NCBI GenBank assembly: GCA_041678685.1
Contig: JBAYNV010000004.1
Span: 1-38,270, forward strand
Length of the DNA stretch: 38,270 nucleotides
DNA from: DUPQ01 sp041678685
Lineage (GTDB): Bacteria > Bacillota > Clostridia > DUPQ01
Direction: 5' to 3'
Position 1 is the stretch's first letter. Each line of letters opens with the position of its first letter. Made by a program: the position numbers and the translations under genes. Positions 32,662-38,270 of this stretch are shown piece by piece. The notes under the pieces were generated by a model, which was not told the origin of the DNA, did not search any database, and saw only the letters and a list, made by a program, of their open reading frames with translations.

Positions 32662-33353
32662 TGGATATGAAGATCACGGGGATATATGAAAGAACAGTGA
32701 ATCTCATAGGGGAAGAAGGACAGAAAAAGCTTTTTTCTAAAAAAGTAGTACTCATAGGGCTTGGAGGTGTAGGTTCATACATACTTGAAGCGCTGTCAAG
32801 AGCAGGTGTGGGAACGTTGATAATAGCGGATTTTGAAAAGATAGAGGAAACAAATATAAACAGACAGCTGTATGCGCTCCATTCGACGGTCGGAATGTAT
32901 AAGACGGAAGCGGCCAAGGCAAGGATAGCAGACATCAATGCGGATATCACAGTCATAATTCATAATATTTTTGTCACCAAAGAAGATCTTGCAAATATTA
33001 TACCTGCGGATTGCGATTACATAATAGATGCGATAGATTCCGTACAGTCGAAGATAGATATAATAAAGTATGCGAAAATGAATGATATAAAGGTCATCTC
33101 CTGTATGGGAACAGGGAAAAAGCTCGACAATACGAACTTCAAGATCGCAGATATAAGTAAAAGCGAGATGTGTCCTTTGGCTAAAAAGATTAGAAAGCAG
33201 CTCAGGGATGAAGGTATCACAAAAGTGGACGTACTTTATTCCACAGCTGCCAATATGACAACAGAAGGCCGGAAGATAGCAAGTATTTCGTATGTCCCTG
33301 CGACAGCGGGACTGCTTATAGCAGGTCATGTAATACAGAAACTGATACAATAA
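32661..33353 (+). CDS. tcdA: TcdA-type tRNA t6A dehydratase (E1-like)
   Basis: A 230-residue ThiF/E1-like ATP-dependent enzyme. TcdA cyclises the t6A37 side chain of tRNA to ct6A. Features are the nucleotide-binding motif GLGGVG (33-38), DFEKIEETNINRQLYA (57-72) with the conserved Asn and Arg, and DAIDSVQSK. The length matches short bacterial TcdA/YgdL. With mtaB in this window, two modifiers of the t6A37 position are present. It follows the pseudouridine synthase with a one-base overlap. Confidence 0.88.
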   Translation: MDMKITGIYERTVNLIGEEGQKKLFSKKVVLIGLGGVGSYILEALSRAGVGTLIIADFEKIEETNINRQLYALHSTVGMYKTEAAKARIADINADITVIIHNIFVTKEDLANIIPADCDYIIDAIDSVQSKIDIIKYAKMNDIKVISCMGTGKKLDNTNFKIADISKSEMCPLAKKIRKQLRDEGITKVDVLYSTAANMTTEGRKIASISYVPATAGLLIAGHVIQKLIQ

Positions 33354-33368
33354 ATATGGAGGTATGAA

Positions 33369-34901
33369 ATGGGTTATTTATTAGGTATCGATATTGGTAC
33401 GTCAGCAACCAAAACAGTACTGTTCAGCATTAAAGGAGAGGCAATAGCTTCAGCATCATATGAATATCCTCTTTATCAGCCATATCCGGGCTGGGCTGAG
33501 CAGGATCCAAAAGACTGGTGGGATGCGGTATGTGAGACATGCAAAGAAGTCATAAAAAAGACAGGCATAGATAATAAGCTGATCAAAGGCATCGGCCTTT
33601 CAGGACAGATGCATGGGCTTGTGATGCTGGATAAACATGATAACTTACTCGGACGCTCTATCATATGGTGCGATCAGAGGACGGAAAAACAGGCTGCAGA
33701 AATAGAAGACAGGATCACAAGGAAAAGACTGATCGAGATCACTGCGAACCCGGCGATCACCGGATTTACCGCTGCAAAGATAATGTGGGTAAAGGAAAAC
33801 CTCCCGGAAATATATGCGAAAGCTACTAAGATAATGCTGCCGAAGGACTATATCCAGTATATGCTGACCGGCGAATTTTCCACTGAGGTTTCAGACGGAT
33901 CAGGAATGCAGCTGATGGATATAAAAAAGAGATGTTTTTCCGACGAAGTGCTGGAAAAGCTCGGGGTTGACAGAAGGCTTCTTGGATATATGCATGAATC
34001 CTGTGAGGAAGCAGGCAGAGTGACGATAAAGGCATCCGAACTGACAGGGCTGGCTGCGGGAACGACAGTCGCTGCAGGTGCAGGCGACCAGGCTGCATGT
34101 GCTGTAGGGAACGGGATCGTTAAAGAAGGGATCATATCATCCACGATCGGTACCAGCGGCGTCATATTCGCTCATACGAATGAGCTTCATATCGATAAAG
34201 GCGGAAGGATACACACATTATGTCATGCGGTCCCGGGAGCATGGCATGTGATGGGAGTCACGCAGGCGGCAGGACTATCATTAAAATGGTTCAGGGATGA
34301 ATTCTGCCAGGAGGAAAAGAAAAATGCGGAAGCGCTGGGAGTGGATCCGTATGTATTAATGGATAAAATGGCTGAGAAGATAGAAAAGGGTTCAAAAGGG
34401 CTCATATACCTTCCTTACCTTATGGGAGAGAGATCTCCGCATCTTGATCCGAACTGTTCGGGAGTATTCTTCGGCCTTACACCTATGCATACCAAAGCTC
34501 ATTTGATCAGATCGATCATGGAGGGTGTTGTATTTTCATTGAAAGACAGTGTTGAGATACTTAAGAATGATATGGGTATCGCTTTAAATGAAGTGCGTGT
34601 TTCCGGAGGAGGAGCAAAGAGCCCGCTTTGGAAACAGATGCAAGGGGACATTTTTGGTATCGACATAGCGGAAGTCAACAATCCTGAAGGCGGTGCTCTC
34701 GGTGTTGCAATACTTGCGGGCGTTGCAGGCGGTATTTATAAATCTGTCCAATCTGCATGCGATGAGATGATCACATTGAAAAAGAAGAAGATACATGAGG
34801 GAGAAAATACTGCAGAGTATAATAAATTCTATAACGTTTATAAGGGGTTATATCCTGTTATGAAAAAGAGTTTTTCAGAGCTGAGAAGCATTGTAAGATA
34901 A
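33369..34901 (+). CDS. xylB: Xylulokinase
   Basis: A 510-residue FGGY-family kinase that phosphorylates D-xylulose to xylulose-5-phosphate. Diagnostic segments are GIDIGTSATKTVLF (6-19), GLSGQMHGLV (77-86), IIWCDQRT (98-105), and AAGAGDQAACAVG with the likely catalytic Asp240, plus GGGAKSPLWKQMQ near the C-terminus. GGAGG lies seven bases before ATG 33369. It ends the ymdB-lspA-rlu-tcdA string and is followed by a strong terminator. No xylose isomerase (xylA) or sugar transporter is adjacent, and xylB with housekeeping genes is an unusual pairing. Confidence 0.92.
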   Translation: MGYLLGIDIGTSATKTVLFSIKGEAIASASYEYPLYQPYPGWAEQDPKDWWDAVCETCKEVIKKTGIDNKLIKGIGLSGQMHGLVMLDKHDNLLGRSIIWCDQRTEKQAAEIEDRITRKRLIEITANPAITGFTAAKIMWVKENLPEIYAKATKIMLPKDYIQYMLTGEFSTEVSDGSGMQLMDIKKRCFSDEVLEKLGVDRRLLGYMHESCEEAGRVTIKASELTGLAAGTTVAAGAGDQAACAVGNGIVKEGIISSTIGTSGVIFAHTNELHIDKGGRIHTLCHAVPGAWHVMGVTQAAGLSLKWFRDEFCQEEKKNAEALGVDPYVLMDKMAEKIEKGSKGLIYLPYLMGERSPHLDPNCSGVFFGLTPMHTKAHLIRSIMEGVVFSLKDSVEILKNDMGIALNEVRVSGGGAKSPLWKQMQGDIFGIDIAEVNNPEGGALGVAILAGVAGGIYKSVQSACDEMITLKKKKIHEGENTAEYNKFYNVYKGLYPVMKKSFSELRSIVR

Positions 34902-34907
34902 AAACTG

Positions 34908-34937
34908 CGGTATCCTGTAAAAGGATACCGTTTTTTT
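34908..34937 (+). terminator. Intrinsic terminator of the ymdB-xylB string
   Basis: A perfect 8-bp stem CGGTATCC/GGATACCG (34908-34915 and 34923-34930) with a 7-nt loop, followed by seven T (34931-34937). Confidence 0.93.
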
Positions 34938-34958
34938 AAGTGATCTGTTGATTTACGT

Positions 34959-34987
34959 TTGCATATATTACCATATCATAATATAAT
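34959..34987 (+). promoter_or_regulatory. Promoter of the glycosyltransferase gene
   Basis: TTGCAT (34959-34964), a 17-bp spacer and a perfect TATAAT (34982-34987), 36 bp before the ATG at 35024. Confidence 0.7.
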
Positions 34988-35023
34988 TGATACATTCGAT
35001 CAGACAAACAGCTGGAGATGAGA

Positions 35024-36100
35024 ATGGCCTATACGATAGGTATGGATTTTACATTTATTAAGGACAGTAATAAGACGGTAGGTGATGAAGTAACTGCCCT
35101 GAGCATTGCCGAAGGCCTTTATGCACATATGATCAATCAGTCAAATATGACGGATCCGTCATATGTTGTATTTCTGACTGAAAAAAATGCTGAAGCTTTC
35201 CGATTGAAATATCCTCTATTCAATGTCATTGCCACTGTTTCCGGCAGTATGTTTTATTTCAAATTTCTTCCCTGGTTTGTAAAGAAAGCAAATATAGATG
35301 TAATGTTTTATCCTCATACGGATATAAATCTGAATTTCCGCCTGAGAGCAAAAATAGTGCTTACCACGCACGGGCTTACGGGTGCGGATGAATTCAACGT
35401 TCTGGACAAACTTACGCCCTTTATGTTAAGAAGGGTGAATAAGATAATTGCTGTATCTGATTTTGTTAAGGATGAGCTTTTGAAACGCAGCAGACTCGAT
35501 CCTAAAAAAATAGTGACTATCCCGAATCCTCTGGCTTCAATGACAAGTAGCATCGATGTCGTATTCAAAAAAAAGCACATCATAGCGGTGGGAAGCGATA
35601 AACCTCAGAAAAATCTCATATTGATCATCAGAGCTTTTGAAAAGCTTTCTACCATAATCGATCACGATCTCGTACTTGTAGGTGATGTTTCTGAAAAGGG
35701 TGATATATACAAATATATAAAAGATAATAAACTGACAAACAGGATCATTGTGACCGGCAGGGTGAACAGGGAAATACTTTTCGGTTATTATAAGAACGCA
35801 GACCTGTTCATAAATACTTCCACATACGAGGGATTCGGTTTAGCGCCTCTTGAAGCTATGGCGCTGAAAGCGCGTGTCGTCAGTACTCCCATACCTTCCA
35901 TAAGCGAAATAGAAGGTGTAAAATTTGACGGCGATATAAATTACTATGATGACGAGACCGAAGTCGCTAATAAGATGCTGAGCGTATTGAACAGCGATGC
36001 GGATCCGGATTATCTGGAAAGCAGAGCTAATAAGATATTGGATTATTACAGCTTGGAAAATGTAAGCAGAAAGTATATTCAGGTATTCGAAAATGTATAA
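35024..36100 (+). CDS. Family-1 (GT4-like) glycosyltransferase
   Basis: A 358-residue GT-B-fold glycosyltransferase. The C-terminal half carries the usual nucleotide-sugar site: AVGSDKPQKNL, VTGRVNREILFGYYKNADLFINTSTYEGFGLAPLEAMALKAR in separate motifs, with the E-x7-E pattern in EGFGLAPLE. The acceptor and donor sugars are unknown; a cell-envelope or glycan role is inferred. I choose ATG 35024, with GGAG six bases upstream; an ATG at 35018 directly abuts that site. It has its own promoter. Its last eight bases overlap the transposase fragment. Confidence 0.85.
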   Translation: MAYTIGMDFTFIKDSNKTVGDEVTALSIAEGLYAHMINQSNMTDPSYVVFLTEKNAEAFRLKYPLFNVIATVSGSMFYFKFLPWFVKKANIDVMFYPHTDINLNFRLRAKIVLTTHGLTGADEFNVLDKLTPFMLRRVNKIIAVSDFVKDELLKRSRLDPKKIVTIPNPLASMTSSIDVVFKKKHIIAVGSDKPQKNLILIIRAFEKLSTIIDHDLVLVGDVSEKGDIYKYIKDNKLTNRIIVTGRVNREILFGYYKNADLFINTSTYEGFGLAPLEAMALKARVVSTPIPSISEIEGVKFDGDINYYDDETEVANKMLSVLNSDADPDYLESRANKILDYYSLENVSRKYIQVFENV

Positions 36101-36500
36101 AAAACCAATAGGTCAGATCGATGTTTATTCATTTGTAACGCCATTTGGCGGGGTCTTGGATAATAATAACCGCTGGGTGAAATTCGCTTCCTGTATACCC
36201 TGGGATGAGATCGAGGATGTTTATGCTACCAAGTTCAGTAAGTTCGGCCCTCCCGCAAAACCTCTTCGGATGGTGCTTGGAACATATATCCTTAAAAGGG
36301 AATATGGATTTACCGATAATCAGATACTTCACGAGCTGAATGAAAATCCATATCTTCAGTATTTTATAGGTCTCGATGCATTTACACTAAAGGTCCCTGT
36401 AAGCGCCACTCTTCTCAGATCGTTCATAAAACGTTTTTCAGTTGAAGACGCAGAGAAGATAGATGAGATGATACTCGGATGCAGGAAAGTCCTCTTGTAA
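36093..36500 (+). pseudogene. Truncated IS5/IS1182-type transposase (DUF772 N-terminal domain)
   Basis: A 135-codon frame that matches only the N-terminal DUF772 domain of IS5/IS1182-like transposases: FGPPAKPLRMVLGTYILKRE, GFTDNQILHELNENPYLQYFIGLDAF, then a weaker SATLLRSFIKRFS. Full-length members are about 400-550 residues and carry the DDE catalytic core, which is missing. No terminal inverted repeats or target duplication are seen. It may be an old IS remnant or a domesticated DNA-binding fragment. It overlaps the glycosyltransferase 3' end by eight bases, and no ribosome binding site is clear. Confidence 0.75.
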
Positions 36501-36734
36501 TACTATATAAGAAATACAGCTTGGCTTGACCGATACAAAGTGATTTTGTATAAATTACCTTGTTGATGCCAACATGTCAGTGTTGCCGGTAAACTTCATC
36601 ACCATGTTTTATACTTTATTAAGCCTTATAAATATACTTTACTTGATGATGCTGTGAGTTATATAATTAATATAAATAGCGTAATTGATATTACAGAAGA
36701 ATAAAGATTGGAAAGCTTGAAAATGGAGAAACAA
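36501..36734. other. Non-coding stretch with hairpins
   Basis: No open frame fits here. A 7-bp hairpin ATACAAA/TTTGTAT (36533-36539, 36545-36551) is followed by a two-part hairpin, TTACC/GGTAA (36555-36559, 36588-36592) enclosing CAACA/TGTTG (36570-36574, 36581-36585). The rest is AT-rich leader of the next gene. It could be decayed IS sequence or a small structured RNA. Confidence 0.35.
36639..36667 (+). promoter_or_regulatory. Possible promoter of the lipoprotein gene
   Basis: A perfect TATAAT (36662-36667) with a weak TTACTT (36639-36644) at 17 bp, 67 bp before the ATG at 36735. Confidence 0.35.
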
Positions 36735-38270
36735 ATGAAAAAGACGTGTATAGTTATAATAATGGCAGCGATACTTCTGATGGGATTCACTTCATGCCAC
36801 AACCCTCTTATAACCGATACACCTGCACTGACCGATAACACGGAAACACCTACCGAAACAGCATCGACACCGGTGGAGACGGAAACACCTGTTCCCACTC
36901 CTACAGAGGATCCTGCGGTTGTAGCCCAGAGAGAACGGGATACTCTTGAAGCGGCTAGAAAACTTGCTGATGGCGAGTTTTATGTACCGTTGAAAGCCCT
37001 TGCTGATGAAAGCGAAAAAGCTGACGGAGACGACGCGAGATGCATGTATATCGTTGATTCGGTCATATCAAAAAATGTTGGGAATGAAGATAATGCAGTA
37101 TGGGAAATGGTGAGGACCGATGACGCCAACATACAGCTTTACAAGGAATATGTCGAAGCTCTTGCCGCCGGAAATACAACAAGGACTGCAGAGCTTGCAT
37201 ATCTTGAAAACAGCCTTACACAACTTGAAAAGATAATAGGTACGATACTTGGGACCGAACTTAATGCCGTCGTTCTGAACATAAAAAGCGGAGACGGAGG
37301 CATCACTATACCGACTACTGTGCAGTGCGTTGATACAGTTAAATCAAATGCTAACAGATTCACTGATATGGCTGCATTACTGAAACAGCTGAAAGGGTAC
37401 GGTATATATACTATAGCGCGTGTTACCACATTCCAGGATGACATGCTTGCAGAATACAACAGCAGCGAACATGCCATCAGAAAAACTGATGGTACGATCT
37501 GGCTGGATGACAACTATTCAGCATGGGTCGATGCATTCGATGAATGGGTACAGAAATACAACATAGCGGTTGCCAAGGAAGCGGCATTGATCGGGTTCGA
37601 TGAGATAAATTTCGACTATGTGCGTTTCCCTGAAGGAAGAAAATGGGGTACTTATTACAAAGAATACTGCCTCAATCATAACATTACGCGTTCTGACGAA
37701 ATAATACGTGGTTTTCTGGAAGAAGCTTATGAAGCGCTTCAGCCATATAATGTGAATGTAAGCGCTGATGTATTCGGCCTTGTAGCCAGACAGTGGGATT
37801 CGGAGGACTGCCTGAAAATCGGGCAGAACTGGTATCAGATAGCGACTGTCGTAGATTACATATGCCCTATGATATATCCAAGCCATTACAGCACGGGCTG
37901 GTACGGATTTGAATATCCTGACATGAATCCGTACGGAATGGTAAAGGGAGCAATGAAGGATTCGATAGAAAGGATCTCCTCAACATCGGGAGACTGTAAG
38001 GTCAGGCTCTGGGTTCAGGACTTTACCGCAAAGTATCTGTATAACAGTGATAACATATATTATTACGGATATGACCAGATCTATGGCGAGATCCTGGCTA
38101 TGAGGGAGTTTGGCGAGTTTACATATTCATTCTGGAATAACGGGATCAATTATAACCCTTCAAAATATATTTTCCCTACTGATACGAGCATGTATCCTTT
38201 GGCAACAGGTGATTACGACCTTATAGGGCGGACTCCTGCCGGTGCCGCAAAAGAATATCTCTCTGTAATG
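36735..38270 (+). CDS. Lipoprotein with DUF4015 putative glycoside-hydrolase domain, 3' part missing
   Basis: The frame is open for 512 codons from ATG 36735 to the right edge, so the C-terminus is missing. The N-terminus is a lipoprotein signal peptide (basic MKK, hydrophobic stretch, lipobox FTSC with Cys near residue 21). A Thr/Pro/Glu-rich linker follows (about 30-55). The body matches DUF4015, a TIM-barrel glycoside-hydrolase-like family, with LNAVVLNIKS, ARVTTFQDD, GFDEINFDYVRFPEG and VDYICPMIYPSHY, which contain the expected acidic residues. Surface glycan hydrolysis is inferred; the substrate is unknown. GGAG lies six bases before ATG 36735; an ATG at 36723 would add four residues. 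Confidence 0.85.
   Translation, partial: MKKTCIVIIMAAILLMGFTSCHNPLITDTPALTDNTETPTETASTPVETETPVPTPTEDPAVVAQRERDTLEAARKLADGEFYVPLKALADESEKADGDDARCMYIVDSVISKNVGNEDNAVWEMVRTDDANIQLYKEYVEALAAGNTTRTAELAYLENSLTQLEKIIGTILGTELNAVVLNIKSGDGGITIPTTVQCVDTVKSNANRFTDMAALLKQLKGYGIYTIARVTTFQDDMLAEYNSSEHAIRKTDGTIWLDDNYSAWVDAFDEWVQKYNIAVAKEAALIGFDEINFDYVRFPEGRKWGTYYKEYCLNHNITRSDEIIRGFLEEAYEALQPYNVNVSADVFGLVARQWDSEDCLKIGQNWYQIATVVDYICPMIYPSHYSTGWYGFEYPDMNPYGMVKGAMKDSIERISSTSGDCKVRLWVQDFTAKYLYNSDNIYYYGYDQIYGEILAMREFGEFTYSFWNNGINYNPSKYIFPTDTSMYPLATGDYDLIGRTPAGAAKEYLSVM

Noticed and set aside
32796..33350. A 184-codon minus-strand open frame inside tcdA
   Set aside because: It lies fully within a well-supported gene on the other strand, with no start signal and no family resemblance.
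1..38270. CRISPR arrays, rRNA operons, phage genes, toxin-antitoxin pairs
   Set aside because: No regularly spaced repeats, rRNA signatures, phage structural genes or small toxin-antitoxin gene pairs were seen on either strand.

Overview
This window looks like a chromosomal segment of an anaerobic Clostridia-type bacterium (Bacillota). It is moderately AT-rich by eye; GC was not computed. The genes have strong Shine-Dalgarno sites and near-consensus sigma-A promoters. Lineage clues are a SCIFF peptide with its radical-SAM maturase, the ireB-ruvX-DUF1292 block, the TIGR03960/DUF2344 pair, a type III glutamine synthetase, AsnA, RNase Y and YmdB. There is no rRNA, CRISPR array, intact insertion sequence or phage module. 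The only clear mobile-element trace is a truncated transposase near the right end.

Left part (1-8.5 kb): the 3'-truncated part of a GH28-like beta-helix protein, a tRNA-Leu(GAG) with its own promoter and terminator, and a DUF624-like membrane protein. Next is a lysine-biosynthesis operon asd-dapA-dapB on the minus strand, led by a lysine riboswitch and an intrinsic terminator. A membrane-anchored alpha/beta hydrolase follows. Then come a FucI/AraA-like sugar isomerase and, divergent from it, a UroD/methyltransferase-fold protein.

Middle (8.5-24.3 kb): nitrogen genes glnN (type III) and asnA converge around a YbaK-type deacylase. A regulator (zinc finger, HTH, DUF2087) is divergent from asnA and is followed by a GIY-YIG-like protein with degenerate motifs. 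Two long plus-strand gene strings follow: ftsK/spoIIIE-ygiQ-mtaB, and ireB-ruvX-DUF1292-TIGR03960-DUF2344-trmN6-like-rsmI. These cover DNA translocation, recombination, radical-SAM chemistry, and tRNA and rRNA modification. The second string ends tail to tail with a small AbrB-type regulator carrying a zinc ribbon.

Right part (24.3-38.3 kb): a second UroD-fold protein, this one with the HxC...C zinc-methyltransferase signature, and rny with a perfect terminator. Then on the minus strand lies the SCIFF RiPP locus, a 51-residue six-cysteine precursor (scfA) and its maturase (scfB), and an Orn/Lys/Arg decarboxylase-like enzyme. The plus-strand string ymdB-lspA-RluA-type synthase-tcdA-xylB closes with a terminator. 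Last are a family-1 glycosyltransferase, the transposase fragment, and the 5' part of a lipoprotein with a DUF4015 glycoside-hydrolase-like domain that runs off the end.

The best candidates for a second look are the SCIFF locus with an attenuator-like hairpin between precursor and maturase, the degenerate GIY-YIG/DUF2087 pair beside a 12-bp perfect palindrome, the two UroD paralogues with different predicted metal-site residues, and a palindrome exactly filling the promoter spacer of one of them. No wholly new system is clearly visible; most of the window is recognisable housekeeping.
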